A stretch of 64,000 nt of DNA from Yersinia aleksiciae (GTDB lineage Bacteria; Pseudomonadota; Gammaproteobacteria; Enterobacterales; Enterobacteriaceae). The notes under the pieces were generated by a model. That model worked only from the letters and a program-made list of their open reading frames with translations, was not told the origin of the DNA and did no database searches. Positions within the stretch are counted from its first letter, which is position 1. Every line of letters starts with the position of its first letter. This document shows, one piece after another, positions 1-9,308 of this stretch. The position numbers and the translations under genes are program-made. Location of the stretch: contig NZ_CP011975.1 in assembly GCF_001047675.1 (NCBI RefSeq), positions 827,179-891,178 on the forward strand, written 5' to 3'.

Positions 1-795
1 TCAGAAAATTTCGGCATATCTGTTGGTGTCGTACAGCATGCCTTAAAAGTGCTGGAAGCTGACGGAGCTATCATCGTTGAACGTCGTGGCCGCAATGGTA
101 CCTTATTGATTGACCTGAATATGCCACTGTTATTGCAACAGGCGGATCTGGGTAATATGGTGTGCGCCATGCCGCTGCCTTATACTAAACTTTATGAAGG
201 TTTAGCCAGTGGCTTAAGGGAGCAATTCACCTTACTCCCCCTCTATTTTGCCCATATGCGCGGGGCCGAAGTGCGTATCGAATGCCTAATTGATGGTATT
301 TACGATATGGCGGTGGTGTCGCATCTGGCCGCAAAAAGTTATCTGGCTCAAGGGAGAGTGGCGCTGGCATTAAATCTGGGAAATGGCTCCTACGTGGATG
401 GCCACCAGCTTATTTGCCGTCGTGGTGAACAGCACAATATTCGCCGGGTAGGATTAGACCCGCGCTCACCCGACCAATGCTTACTGACTGAAATTAAATT
501 TGCCGGGCAAGCTATCGAGTTAGTCGAGTTGCCTTATAGCGACTGTATCGCACATATTAACCGTGGTGATATTGATGCCGCTATTTGGAATCTGGCTGAT
601 GATGTTCCCCATGAAGATTTGCAAGCGATCAAATTACAGGGTGATGAGCGCTATATTCAAGCCTCACAGGCGGTAATCCTTATCCGGCCAGATAACCACC
701 CGATCAAACTACTGCTAGAGAAAGGTATCAATGAAACGTTGCTGCTCAATCACCAGCGGGCAGTACAAAAAGGTGAGATAGAGCCTCGCTATTAA
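1..795 (+). CDS. yhfZ: YhfZ-like GntR-type transcriptional regulator, 5' truncated
   Basis: The frame is open from the first base of the window, so the true start lies upstream. The first 20 codons read like the end of a winged-helix DNA-binding domain (SENFGISVGVVQHALKVLEA), followed by a long C-terminal domain typical of YhfZ, which resembles a substrate-binding fold and probably senses a small ligand. A GTG at 49 is an internal codon and not the start. The gene heads yhfZ-yhfY-yhfX, the same order as the start of the E. coli yhf operon, and is inferred to regulate it. The ligand is unknown. Confidence 0.8.
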   Translation, partial: SENFGISVGVVQHALKVLEADGAIIVERRGRNGTLLIDLNMPLLLQQADLGNMVCAMPLPYTKLYEGLASGLREQFTLLPLYFAHMRGAEVRIECLIDGIYDMAVVSHLAAKSYLAQGRVALALNLGNGSYVDGHQLICRRGEQHNIRRVGLDPRSPDQCLLTEIKFAGQAIELVELPYSDCIAHINRGDIDAAIWNLADDVPHEDLQAIKLQGDERYIQASQAVILIRPDNHPIKLLLEKGINETLLLNHQRAVQKGEIEPRY

Positions 796-848
796 TCATC
801 ATTTTGGCTTAGCTGCACGCTAAGCTAGCGTTTTCAGGAGGCTAGCTT

Positions 849-1229
849 TTGGAAACTTGTATTGATTCGCGTCTGAATATTTTGCTTCAGGCTGGGGTCA
901 TCGACGCCGATATCGCCCAAGGTTTAGACCAGGTTATCAATCGGTTAGAGAACTTTTGGCAATTACCAGCTCGTGGCGATCAGGGGGTGATGGCGATCAC
1001 TCATATGGCGAGTGCATTGATGCGCACCCGCCGTGGCGAAGAGATCCAAGCATTGGACTCGGCGATATACGATGAACTCGTCCAAAGCGAAGACATTCAC
1101 TACATTCGTGAGATCAATCAGGATTTATTGGCCTATTTTTCACTAAAACCCGCTGAAAATGAAATTGGATATTTACTCGTGAACCTTTACAGTCTATACA
1201 TTAATAGTGACTTGCCACCGCTACGCTAA
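849..1229 (+). CDS. yhfY: YhfY-like PRD domain protein
   Basis: This 126-aa protein consists mainly of a PTS-regulation-domain (PRD) like helical bundle, the form seen in E. coli YhfY. PRDs are normally phosphorylated on histidines by PTS proteins and control regulators. Here the domain stands alone without a DNA-binding part. The start is TTG, supported by a strong AGGAGG about 8 bases upstream. It lies 53 bases after yhfZ and before yhfX on the same strand, so it is probably co-transcribed and may modulate YhfZ. Confidence 0.75.
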   Translation: METCIDSRLNILLQAGVIDADIAQGLDQVINRLENFWQLPARGDQGVMAITHMASALMRTRRGEEIQALDSAIYDELVQSEDIHYIREINQDLLAYFSLKPAENEIGYLLVNLYSLYINSDLPPLR

Positions 1230-1345
1230 TTTAGCGTTGTGGGTAGCGTTATCAAATAGACAACACCAGGCTCTTTTTTTTATAAATATTCAAAATAATA
1301 ATAATTTAACAAAAATAATTATGCCTCGGGCGCTTAGGACATAAA

Positions 1346-2515
1346 ATGTTTTTAAAAACCCTATTAAAACAAAACACTAAATTAATTGATGCGGCTATTT
1401 CGTTCTGGCACCAGGGAAAAATCAGTCCAGATAGCTATGTTATCGATGTTGAACGAACGGAAGCCAATGCCCGTTTACTGCTGGAAGCTGCTCATCACTA
1501 CCAGATAAAACTGTATCTGATGAGCAAGCAGTTCGGGCGCAATCCTGAACTCTGCCGCCGCCTGTTAGCTTGTCGCTATGAAGGCACCGGCTATCAAGGT
1601 ATGGTCGCTGTTGATTTCAAAGAGGCGCGGCAGCTCTATCACCACGAGATCCCTGTCGCGCATATTGGCCATTTGGTACAGCCCCCTTCCGGCATGGTGG
1701 CAGAAATAGTGCGCAGACAACCGGAGGTGATTACTGTTTTCTCATTGGAGAAAGCACTGGAGATCTCGCAGGCGGCACACCAGCAGCATATTACCCAGCC
1801 GCTGTTGCTGAAAGTTTGCCAGGCTGGCGATTTACTGTATGCCGGGCAAGAAGCGGGATTTGAGTTAACACATTTACCAGCCGTGATTGCCGCCATCCGT
1901 AAATTACCGGCGGTACGATTGGTCGGGATAACCCACTTCCCTTGCATGCTGTATGACCCCTCATCACACCGGACCTTACCGGCTGCGAATATGCATACGT
2001 TACTGGCTGCGCGAGATATCCTGATGGCTGAGGGCGTAGATATTGAGCAGGTGAATGCCCCTTCAGCCACTAGCTGTACGACCTTGCCACTATTGGCCCA
2101 ATTAGGTATCACACACAGTGAACCCGGCCATGCCCTCACGGGCACCATCCCTGCCAATCAGCATGGTGACCAACCGGAACAGATATCCATGCTTTATCTG
2201 TCCGAGATTTCCCATCATGTTGCTGGCAACAGCCATTTCTTTGGCGGCGGTTATTATCGCCGTGGCCATTTGCAAAATGCATTGATACACCACGAAAATC
2301 AGTTCAGCCAAAGTACAGTATTGCCGATTGATGACAGCAGTATCGATTACTGTCTGCGTCTGGCCGGTGAATTTCCGATTGGCAGCCCAGTCATCATGAG
2401 TTTCCGCACCCAGATATTTGCTACCCGCAGTGACGTGGTATTGATTGATGGTATTCAGAGCGGGGAGCCCCGTTTGCTTGGCTGCTATGACAGCCGGGGC
2501 AATCGGTTGAGCTAA
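1346..2515 (+). CDS. yhfX: YhfX-like PLP-dependent alanine racemase-fold protein
   Basis: This 389-aa protein matches the length and motifs of the YhfX family, which has a fold-type III alanine racemase N-terminal barrel. The segment YVIDVERTEANARLLLEAA resembles the strand preceding the PLP lysine, and LYLMSKQFGRNP contains the candidate Schiff-base lysine. The substrate is unknown. In E. coli yhfX is followed by yhfW, yhfU, php, yhfT and yhfS. Here the operon ends at once in a terminator, with convergent glnB beyond, so those partners are missing on this side. Confidence 0.8.
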   Translation: MFLKTLLKQNTKLIDAAISFWHQGKISPDSYVIDVERTEANARLLLEAAHHYQIKLYLMSKQFGRNPELCRRLLACRYEGTGYQGMVAVDFKEARQLYHHEIPVAHIGHLVQPPSGMVAEIVRRQPEVITVFSLEKALEISQAAHQQHITQPLLLKVCQAGDLLYAGQEAGFELTHLPAVIAAIRKLPAVRLVGITHFPCMLYDPSSHRTLPAANMHTLLAARDILMAEGVDIEQVNAPSATSCTTLPLLAQLGITHSEPGHALTGTIPANQHGDQPEQISMLYLSEISHHVAGNSHFFGGGYYRRGHLQNALIHHENQFSQSTVLPIDDSSIDYCLRLAGEFPIGSPVIMSFRTQIFATRSDVVLIDGIQSGEPRLLGCYDSRGNRLS

Positions 2516-2543
2516 CGAAACTCGATAAAATGGTTAAAAAAAG

Positions 2544-2574
2544 CCCGTTTCGTTTTACGCCGAAACGGGTTTTC
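2544..2574. terminator. Bidirectional terminator between yhfX and glnB
   Basis: A perfect stem CCCGTTTCG / CGAAACGGG closes an 8-base loop. It is followed by T's on the plus strand and preceded by a run of seven A's, which gives a T-run on the minus strand. It can therefore end both convergent transcripts. Confidence 0.85.
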
Positions 2575-2608
2575 TATTGCGTGCTTTCTATCAGCGGAAT
2601 AAGGCGAA

Positions 2609-2959
<351 letters not shown>

Positions 2960-2962
2960 TTA

Positions 2963-4585
2963 TTACCAATTCTTGCGGCCAAAGCCTGATGTAATCGGAT
3001 AGCGTCTATCTTTACCAAAATTGCGGGCAGTGATGCGCGGCCCGACAGCTGACTGACGCCGTTTGTATTCATTGATATCTACCAGGCGGATGACCTTACG
3101 CACGATAGTTTCATCAAAGCCGTCTGCGACCAAATCGGCCACCGACTTATCCTGCTCGACATAACCTTCGAGGATGGCGTCCAAAATATCATAAGGTGGC
3201 AGGCTATCTTCATCTTTCTGATCAGGTGCCAATTCCGCAGACGGTGGGCGGGTGATCACCCGCTGTGGGATCACATAGGAGACAGTATTGCGGTATTCCG
3301 ATAATTTGAAGACTAAGGTCTTTGGCACATCTTTCAGCACATCAAAACCGCCCGCCATATCACCGTACAAGGTAGCATAGCCCACGGCCATCTCACTTTT
3401 GTTACCGGTGGTTAATACAATGCTGCGCCGCTTGTTGGACAGCGCCATCAGCACCACACCACGACAACGTGCCTGGAGGTTCTCTTCGGTGGTATCGCGT
3501 GCGGTACCAGCAAACATCGGTGCCAGTTGCCCCATAAAAGCATCAAACATCGGCTCAATGGAAAGCACATCAAATTCGATACCCAAAATTTCAGCTTCCT
3601 CTTTGGCATCGGCAATACTGATATCTGCGGTGTATCGGAACGGCATCATCAATGCCTGAACCTTATCTTTACCCAGCGCATCGACGGCAATCGCCAACGT
3701 CAGTGCGGAGTCAATCCCACCGGATAAGCCCAGAACCGCGCCATTAAAGCCATTTTTAGTGACATAATCGCGCACCGCTAATACCAGCGCCTCATAGACC
3801 TGCGCCAATGGCGGTAATTCAGCAGCAGGGGCCATCATCGGCACCACTTCGCACTCGTTAAGCTGCAACAAAGTGGTTTGTTCCGCGAAGGCGGCCAAAC
3901 GATGAGTCAGGTTGCCCGCAGCATCGAAAACTTTGGAACAGCCATCAAAAATCAGCTCATCCTGCCCACCGATTTGGTTGAGATAGACCAATGGCAACCC
4001 GGTACGCTGGCAGTGTGCGGCCATCAGGGTTTTGCGGATATAGGGTTTTTCGCGGTTGTAAGGGGAAGCATTGATCGACAGCAGCACTTCTGCACCAGCG
4101 GCTTTTACTGCATCGACCGGGCCATCGAACCATAAATCTTCACAAATGAGCAAGCCCAGACGGTAGCCTTTCAGCTCGACAACACAGCTGTCATGACCTG
4201 CAGAAAAGTAGCGTTTTTCGTCGAACACGCCGTAGTTTGGCAATTGCTGCTTGAAATAGCGCGCCAGCAATTTCCCCTCAGAAAACAGTGATAATGCGTT
4301 ATACAGGTTACCCGCTTCACGCCACGGGTGGCCCACCAGCACCGCAATATGCTGCGTTGCGGCTTGTAAACGATCTAGTTGCGCTTCGCAGCGTTGATAG
4401 AAATCATCGCGATACAGCAGATCTTCTGGCGGATAACCGGATAAAGCCAGCTCGGAGAACATGACCAGATCGGCCCCCGCCTTCTGCTGCTCATTTAAGG
4501 TTTGCAACATACGTTCAGTGTTGCCTTCGATATCGCCAACCAGCCAATTCAGCTGGGCTAACGCAACGGAAAGTGATCTGCTCAT
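2963..4585 (-). CDS. nadE: Glutamine-dependent NAD+ synthetase
   Basis: This 540-aa two-domain enzyme makes the last step of NAD synthesis by amidating deamido-NAD with ammonia released from glutamine. The N-terminal nitrilase-type glutaminase shows the triad context: Glu in MFSELALSGYPP, Lys in NYGVFDEKRYF, and Cys in LLICEDLWF. The C-terminal synthetase carries the PP-loop GLSGGIDSALT. E. coli NadE is a 275-aa ammonia-dependent enzyme without the glutaminase domain, so this is the longer form. It sits between glrR and glnB. Confidence 0.95.
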   Translation of the reverse strand: MSRSLSVALAQLNWLVGDIEGNTERMLQTLNEQQKAGADLVMFSELALSGYPPEDLLYRDDFYQRCEAQLDRLQAATQHIAVLVGHPWREAGNLYNALSLFSEGKLLARYFKQQLPNYGVFDEKRYFSAGHDSCVVELKGYRLGLLICEDLWFDGPVDAVKAAGAEVLLSINASPYNREKPYIRKTLMAAHCQRTGLPLVYLNQIGGQDELIFDGCSKVFDAAGNLTHRLAAFAEQTTLLQLNECEVVPMMAPAAELPPLAQVYEALVLAVRDYVTKNGFNGAVLGLSGGIDSALTLAIAVDALGKDKVQALMMPFRYTADISIADAKEEAEILGIEFDVLSIEPMFDAFMGQLAPMFAGTARDTTEENLQARCRGVVLMALSNKRRSIVLTTGNKSEMAVGYATLYGDMAGGFDVLKDVPKTLVFKLSEYRNTVSYVIPQRVITRPPSAELAPDQKDEDSLPPYDILDAILEGYVEQDKSVADLVADGFDETIVRKVIRLVDINEYKRRQSAVGPRITARNFGKDRRYPITSGFGRKNW

Positions 4586-4630
4586 TTGTATTTAAACTCG
4601 GTTATCAGCGTTGTCATTGATAAACAACAG

Positions 4631-5968
4631 TTATTCTTTGAAATCGTTGGCATCCAGCTCGTGGCGTGACAACAATTTGTAAAACTCGGTACGGTTACGC
4701 CCCGCCATTCTGGCGGCTTGTGTCACATTACCTTTGGTGATTTGCAGCAGTTTACGCAAATAATTCAATTCGAATTGATTACGCGCCTCAACAAAAGTCG
4801 GTAATGCGGTGTTTTCCCCCTCTAGCGCCTGTTCAACCAGTGCCTCACTGATCACCGGAGCCGAGGTTAATGCCACACACTGTTCGATGACGTTGACCAG
4901 TTGGCGCACGTTACCCGGCCAGCTGGCCGTCATCAGCCGTTTCATGGCATCGGTTGAGAAGCTACGGACAAAGGGTTTATGGCGCTTGGCTGATTCACGT
5001 AGCAAATGGTTCGCCAACAGCGGGATATCTTCTGAGCGCTCATGCAATGCAGGGATTTTCAGATTCACCACATTCAAACGATAGTAGAGATCTTCGCGGA
5101 ATTCATTTTTCGCCATGGCTTTGGGCAAGTCACGGTGGGTGGCTGAAATCACCCGGACATCAATGCTTAAATCGCGGTTACTGCCCAGTGGGCGCACTTT
5201 GCGCTCCTGCAACACCCGCAACAGTTTTACCTGCAAAGACAACGGCATATCGCCGATTTCATCCAGAAACAGTGTGCCGCCTTCTGCGGCCTGAAATAGC
5301 CCTTCACGGCTACTGACAGCGCCGGTAAATGCCCCTTTGGCGTGACCGAAGAGCTCGGATTCGAGCAACTGCTCGGGTAATGCACCACAGTTGATAGCGA
5401 TAAAGGCTTTTTTCGCCCGTGGGCTGGCGGCATGGATAGCTTGCGCCAATACCTCTTTACCGGTACCGCTCTGCCCGTTAATCAGCACGCTGACATCGGA
5501 TTGCGCTACCATTTTGGCTTGTTCCAACAAGCGCAGCATCACTGGGCTGCGGGTCACAATCTCTTCGCGCCAGCTATCATCACCAGCAGGCATAGAAAGC
5601 TCTAAAGCCGCATCTATCGCTTTATATAAGGCATCACGATCAACCGGTTTGGTCAGGAAGCTGAATACCCCTTGCTGAGTCGCGGCGACAGCATCAGGAA
5701 TCGAGCCGTGGGCAGTCAGGATAATCACTGGCATACCCGGCTGATGCTTCTGGATTTCGACGAACAGCGCCATGCCATCCATTTCATCCATCCGCAAATC
5801 ACTGATAACCAAATCAATCTTCTCACGCATTAACAAGCGCAATGCTTCCTGGCCGCTTTCAGCCGTGGTGACATTAAATCCTTCGCTGGTTAAACGCATC
5901 CCCAGTAGCTTAAGTAAGCTGGGATCGTCATCAACCAGCAGTAGATTGGCCGGTTTGCGTGGCGTCAT
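4631..5968 (-). CDS. glrR: Sigma54-dependent response regulator GlrR (QseF)
   Basis: This 445-aa regulator has three parts. A receiver domain carries phospho-acceptor Asp57 in VISDLRM. An AAA+ sigma54-interaction domain has Walker A GQSGTGKE and the sigma54-contact loop GAFTGA. A Fis-type helix-turn-helix forms the C-terminus (NVTQAARMAGRNRTEFYKLL). It is phosphorylated by GlrK and activates glmY through TGTC-N10-GACA sites, three of which are found upstream of glmY in this window. Its start overlaps the 3' end of qseG by 38 bases, so translation may be coupled. Confidence 0.96.
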   Translation of the reverse strand: MTPRKPANLLLVDDDPSLLKLLGMRLTSEGFNVTTAESGQEALRLLMREKIDLVISDLRMDEMDGMALFVEIQKHQPGMPVIILTAHGSIPDAVAATQQGVFSFLTKPVDRDALYKAIDAALELSMPAGDDSWREEIVTRSPVMLRLLEQAKMVAQSDVSVLINGQSGTGKEVLAQAIHAASPRAKKAFIAINCGALPEQLLESELFGHAKGAFTGAVSSREGLFQAAEGGTLFLDEIGDMPLSLQVKLLRVLQERKVRPLGSNRDLSIDVRVISATHRDLPKAMAKNEFREDLYYRLNVVNLKIPALHERSEDIPLLANHLLRESAKRHKPFVRSFSTDAMKRLMTASWPGNVRQLVNVIEQCVALTSAPVISEALVEQALEGENTALPTFVEARNQFELNYLRKLLQITKGNVTQAARMAGRNRTEFYKLLSRHELDANDFKE

Positions 5969-7091
5969 GAGATTCCTTATTAGTCGCTGGAGGGACGTCA
6001 GTTGGCGGCACCACTGGCGGAGTATAAGTATCAGCCGGTTTTTCTATCAATGGCGCGGCCGATTTAGCGTCAGGTTGAGGTGCCGTTGGCTTGACGTCGA
6101 CAGGTTTGGTTTCAACTGGCTTGGTTTCTGCTGGTTTAGCCTCTACTGGCTTGGTTTCAACCGGCTTAGTCGCTGCCGGTTTAGCCTCTACTGGCTTGGT
6201 TTCTACCGGCTTAGTCGCTGCCGGTTTAGCCTCTACTGGCTTGGTTTCTACCGGCTTAGTCTCTGCCGGTTTAGCCTCTACTGGCTTGATTTCTACCGGT
6301 TTGGCGGGCTCCACTTTGGGCTGAGGTTTAGCTTCTGCCGCAGCTGCGGATTTGCTCTCCGCATCTGTTTCTGGAATTTCATTTTGCAGCTGCTTACGCG
6401 ATGAAAGCTGCCGCTCAATATCAGTCAGATTTTCCAACTTGCGAGTGGTATCCAGTAAGTTATATTGCAACCGGACTTGGCCTTCCCGCAGACGATCAAT
6501 CTGAGCATCCGATTCATCTTGTAAGCGCTGATAGCGAGTGCGCTCTTCAGCCAGAGAGATGCGTAGAACCTGCTGCTCGCGCCACAATTGAATCAGTGGG
6601 CGCACAGCGGCTGGGAAGGTTGGACTATAACTGTTTAGGCGCTCAACCACCTGACGCCGCTCTGCTATTGACGGCTCGGCGCTGCTGATCAAAATCCCTT
6701 GCTTAAAGGCGGCAGACCAAGTGACGACTGGCAATGCTTTTGCCAGCGTCCGCGCTTGAGTAGAACCTAGACGCTCAGCACAATCCATCGCCCGTAACCA
6801 GTACAGCGAGTTTTCTAACGTCTCTTTATCATCAAGATCCCACAGCACATCACAGGATAACGTCCGATAATCGACGATTTTCGTTTCCGGTATCACCATC
6901 TGGACCGCTTGTGAAAAACGGCTGCTCGTTGGATTATCCGTACACCCGGTGAGTAAAAGTGGGGCCAGCAATAGTGCTCGCCAAAAAATACCCGTGCTAA
7001 GGCTGCCCGCTGGCACACTGGCCGCAGTCGTTGTAGGACGTGATAAAAAGGCGGTCTTTTTAATGATGCTGTGCATCGACCATTTGTACAT
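5931..7091 (-). CDS. qseG: QseG-like outer-membrane lipoprotein with Lys-Pro repeat tail
   Basis: This is the middle gene of glrK-qseG-glrR, starting 3 bases after glrK. An N-terminal hydrophobic stretch ends in a lipobox (LLLTGC). It is followed by the QseG body, including a coiled-coil segment (RTRYQRLQDESDAQIDRLREG). QseG interacts with and stimulates GlrK in related bacteria. E. coli QseG is 237 aa. This protein is 386 aa because of a long C-terminal region of repeated KPVEAKPA/KPVETKP units. An ATG at 7076 is an alternative start that keeps the signal sequence. Confidence 0.88.
   Translation of the reverse strand: MYKWSMHSIIKKTAFLSRPTTTAASVPAGSLSTGIFWRALLLAPLLLTGCTDNPTSSRFSQAVQMVIPETKIVDYRTLSCDVLWDLDDKETLENSLYWLRAMDCAERLGSTQARTLAKALPVVTWSAAFKQGILISSAEPSIAERRQVVERLNSYSPTFPAAVRPLIQLWREQQVLRISLAEERTRYQRLQDESDAQIDRLREGQVRLQYNLLDTTRKLENLTDIERQLSSRKQLQNEIPETDAESKSAAAAEAKPQPKVEPAKPVEIKPVEAKPAETKPVETKPVEAKPAATKPVETKPVEAKPAATKPVETKPVEAKPAETKPVETKPVDVKPTAPQPDAKSAAPLIEKPADTYTPPVVPPTDVPPATNKESHDATQTGQSTAG
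6133..6312 (-). repeat. Four 45-bp tandem repeats inside qseG
   Basis: Units begin at 6133, 6178, 6223 and 6268, and each encodes about 15 residues of the type KPVETKPVEAKPAxT. The period is a multiple of three, so copy-number change would keep the frame. Shorter degenerate KPxE units flank the array on both sides. Confidence 0.9.
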
Positions 7092-7094
7092 TAT

Positions 7095-8531
7095 TCATTC
7101 ATTCTCGGCGGTTAATGGCAATTCAACACGGAAACAGACGGCGGCGTAATCCACAGCCACCAGTTGCAAGTCGCCCTGCATACGTCTGATGCAGTCCTGA
7201 GCAATACTCAGCCCCAATCCGCTGCCTTTTACGGCGCCTTTTCGCTGGTGGCTTCCTTGGAAAAAAGGCTCAAATATCATTGTTTCTTCTGAATTTGGGA
7301 TTGGTGCCCCAGTATTGGCGATATCAATTTGTACGCGGTTATTCACCTGACGACTACGGATCCAAATGGTACCGGATTCCTCACCATAGTGCACCGCATT
7401 GGAGTAGAGATTATCTAATACCCGCATTAATAGCGTTGGATCCGCCCAACAAATGTCCGCCTGCAAATCCTGCTCGGTGCGAATCATCTTGGCTCGCGCT
7501 GGTAAACTGTGCGCGGAGATCACATCCTCAACCATTTCCGCCAGCTCAACATTTTCAAGCTCACCGGGGCCATCCGCTAATTTGCGGTTATAGTCCAGTA
7601 ATTGCTCTATCAACAGTTGCAAGTGGCGGCTGCTGTTATCGAGGATAGCAACCACCTCTTTCTGATCTTGGGTTAATGGCCCTGCCACTTCATCAGCCAG
7701 CAATTCGGTCCCTTCGCGCATACTGGCCAGTGGCGTTTTCAGCTCATGGGAGATGTGTCGCAAAAACTCATGACGCTGTGATTCGAGCCAGGCTAAACGC
7801 TCGCTGAGCCAAATAATACGCTGTGCCAGTGATCGTAGCTCCCGTGGCCCTTTAAACAGTGCCGTATTGCCTAGAGGTCGCCCTTCCCCCAAGCGATTAA
7901 TCATTCGCTCGATGCCTTTAACCGGCCCGATTATCATGCGGGTGAATAGCACTACTAATATCACGCTAACCAAAAACAGCAACAGGGATTGCCAACCAAA
8001 GAATTGCCCACGTTCGGCGATATCTTTTTGTAGCTGTTGACCGCGCGAGAAAATCACATCGCGGGTGGCCTGTACCATTTCGGCATTCGAGCGGGAAAAT
8101 TGCTCCAATAGCGTTGAGGCATTTTGTTCCGGACCGCTATTTTTACATTGAATATCAGAAAGTTGGGTCAGAAGCCCTCGCAGGGTTTGGTAGTAGCGAG
8201 CATCAGGCAGAATAGGGGCATGGGTATCGAGCATTTGGGCATACTGCTTACGCTGATTCTGATAGAGCTTTGCCAGCGTGGCATCATCTAATACGCAATA
8301 TTGGCGGTAGCTACGCTCCATTTCGAGTGCCACACTGGTCATCGCCTCACTGCGCCGGGCATCTGCCAGCGTGGTGCGGTTAATATCAGCCGCTTGCGTG
8401 CTTAAGTGATCCAGACTCTGATACGCCTGATACGCCAGTACCAGCAGTGGCAGCAGCACCAACAGAAATGCCATGAGCACCAATTGACGTAAAGATCGGG
8501 GGAATAAACGCCATCTTTTCAACGAAATCAT
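7095..8531 (-). CDS. glrK: Sensor histidine kinase GlrK (QseE)
   Basis: This inner-membrane sensor has two transmembrane segments flanking a periplasmic region, a HAMP-like linker, the dimerisation/phosphoacceptor box HEFLRHISHELKTPLASM, and an ATPase domain with a G-box (GSGLGLSIAQD). It phosphorylates GlrR and so controls GlmY and cell-envelope functions. The ATG at 8531 is preferred because it is preceded by AGG at suitable spacing and because MISLKRW matches the short N-terminus of homologues. The ATG at 8546 has no clear ribosome-binding site. Confidence 0.95.
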   Translation of the reverse strand: MISLKRWRLFPRSLRQLVLMAFLLVLLPLLVLAYQAYQSLDHLSTQAADINRTTLADARRSEAMTSVALEMERSYRQYCVLDDATLAKLYQNQRKQYAQMLDTHAPILPDARYYQTLRGLLTQLSDIQCKNSGPEQNASTLLEQFSRSNAEMVQATRDVIFSRGQQLQKDIAERGQFFGWQSLLLFLVSVILVVLFTRMIIGPVKGIERMINRLGEGRPLGNTALFKGPRELRSLAQRIIWLSERLAWLESQRHEFLRHISHELKTPLASMREGTELLADEVAGPLTQDQKEVVAILDNSSRHLQLLIEQLLDYNRKLADGPGELENVELAEMVEDVISAHSLPARAKMIRTEQDLQADICWADPTLLMRVLDNLYSNAVHYGEESGTIWIRSRQVNNRVQIDIANTGAPIPNSEETMIFEPFFQGSHQRKGAVKGSGLGLSIAQDCIRRMQGDLQLVAVDYAAVCFRVELPLTAENE

Positions 8532-8581
8532 CTCATTACCTATCATTCTGTTGTGATGCTAGCTGACTCTGGCAGGATTAC

Positions 8582-8621
8582 AATGCTTGTAATCCAAATA
8601 AAATGCTTGTAATCCAAATAA
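8582..8621. repeat. 20-bp tandem duplication upstream of glrK
   Basis: The unit aatgcttgtaatccaaataa occurs twice in direct succession just upstream of the glrK start. It may be a recent slippage product. No known binding motif was recognised in it. Confidence 0.85.
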
Positions 8622-8646
8622 ATAGTGCGATCGCCATTTGCGAGAT

Positions 8647-8680
8647 AAAAAAAAAGCACTCGCCAGAAGCTAAGTGCTTT
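8647..8680 (-). terminator. Intrinsic terminator between glmY and glrK
   Basis: On the minus strand, AAAGCACT pairs with AGTGCTTT and is followed by a run of T's (A's at 8647-8655 on the plus strand). It would stop read-through from glmY before glrK. Confidence 0.75.
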
Positions 8681-8883
8681 AAATTTAATTTATGACTCAT
8701 AACCGTCAGAATCATTATCATGCCTGCCTGTTATACAGTGACGAAATGACTAACTGAGAATGAGACAACGGAGCAATAGATGCCCCGTCGCAGAATATTT
8801 GGATGCCCTTAAACATCGTCTCCAGTGTGATGAAGCCGAAGCAATCATCGGGAGGATGAGACGAATAGCATCCAGACATGTCC

Positions 8884-9080
8884 AAAATTGATGAATGGTT
8901 CATCACAGCAGGACATAGGCGGTGCCTCACTCAACGTGTCGTCCGATGTTTGATAATGTGTATTCACACAATATCGGTTTAGGTGGACGATAGGCACCAG
9001 TCTTAGGCATCATTCGGTGGCTTATGAAGCGCATATTCCGCTTAACAGCGGGACTATCATAAAGAGGTGAATGAGCAACT
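8884..9080 (-). ncRNA. glmY: GlmY small RNA
   Basis: The transcript would begin AGTTGCTCATTCACC, close to the start of E. coli GlmY. It contains GGTGCCTATCGTCCACC and GTTGAGTGAGGCACC, which match conserved segments of the homologous sRNA GlmZ. GlmY sequesters RapZ, sparing GlmZ so that glmS (glucosamine-6-phosphate synthase) is translated. The location between purL and glrK is the conserved one. The 3' end is placed after an AT-rich hairpin TGATGAA-CCA-TTCATCA followed by ATTTT, giving about 197 nt. Reading frames crossing this region are fortuitous. Confidence 0.92.
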
Positions 9081-9084
9081 GACT

Positions 9085-9107
9085 AATATAATGCAGCTTG
9101 CGTGCCA
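9085..9107 (-). promoter_or_regulatory. glmY promoter, overlapping sigma54 and sigma70 elements
   Basis: The minus strand reads TGGCAC at 9107-9102 and CTGCA at 9096-9092, with 5 bases between, matching the sigma54 -24/-12 pattern TGGCAC-N5-TTGCA. A sigma70-type -10 box TATATT lies at 9090-9085, 5 bases before the glmY start. Such overlapping promoters at one start site are known for enterobacterial glmY. Confidence 0.85.
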
Positions 9108-9125
9108 ACTTTTTAAATAAAAAAC

Positions 9126-9138
9126 TAACACATTGATT
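9126..9138 (-). promoter_or_regulatory. IHF binding site upstream of glmY
   Basis: The minus strand reads AATCAATGTGTTA, a perfect match to the IHF consensus WATCAANNNNTTR. It lies between the sigma54 promoter and the GlrR sites, where IHF would bend DNA to bring GlrR to the polymerase. Confidence 0.75.
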
Positions 9139-9213
9139 TTTAAATAAAAATTAAAAATAGGCTCAACTATTGAAAACAAACCCAGCTCAATAATCAATCG
9201 ACAATAAATTCTT

Positions 9214-9231
9214 TGTCGCTATTCCACGACA
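9214..9231. promoter_or_regulatory. GlrR binding site 1 (proximal)
   Basis: TGTCGCTATTCCACGACA is a perfect TGTC-N10-GACA, the motif known for GlrR. It is centred about 140 bases upstream of the glmY start. Confidence 0.85.
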
Positions 9232-9276
9232 GCTAATCGCCAATTAAATAAAACACATATAAATCAAATGATTAAG

Positions 9277-9294
9277 TGTCTCCTATTTGAGACA
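9277..9294. promoter_or_regulatory. GlrR binding site 2
   Basis: TGTCTCCTATTTGAGACA is a perfect TGTC-N10-GACA motif, about 200 bases upstream of the glmY start. Confidence 0.87.
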
Positions 9295-9308
9295 GCCGTT
9301 TGGCTGAT

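Noticed and set aside
6133..6312. Regular repeats suggesting a CRISPR array
   Set aside because: The units are contiguous, without unique spacers, and lie inside the qseG coding frame.
5772..6404. Long plus-strand frame with repeated LGFYRLSRCRFSLYW units
   Set aside because: It is the antisense shadow of the qseG repeats. The repeats keep several frames open by chance.
8718..8930. Minus-strand reading frame of 70 codons
   Set aside because: It overlaps the 3' part of the GlmY RNA gene and has no ribosome-binding site or protein-like composition.
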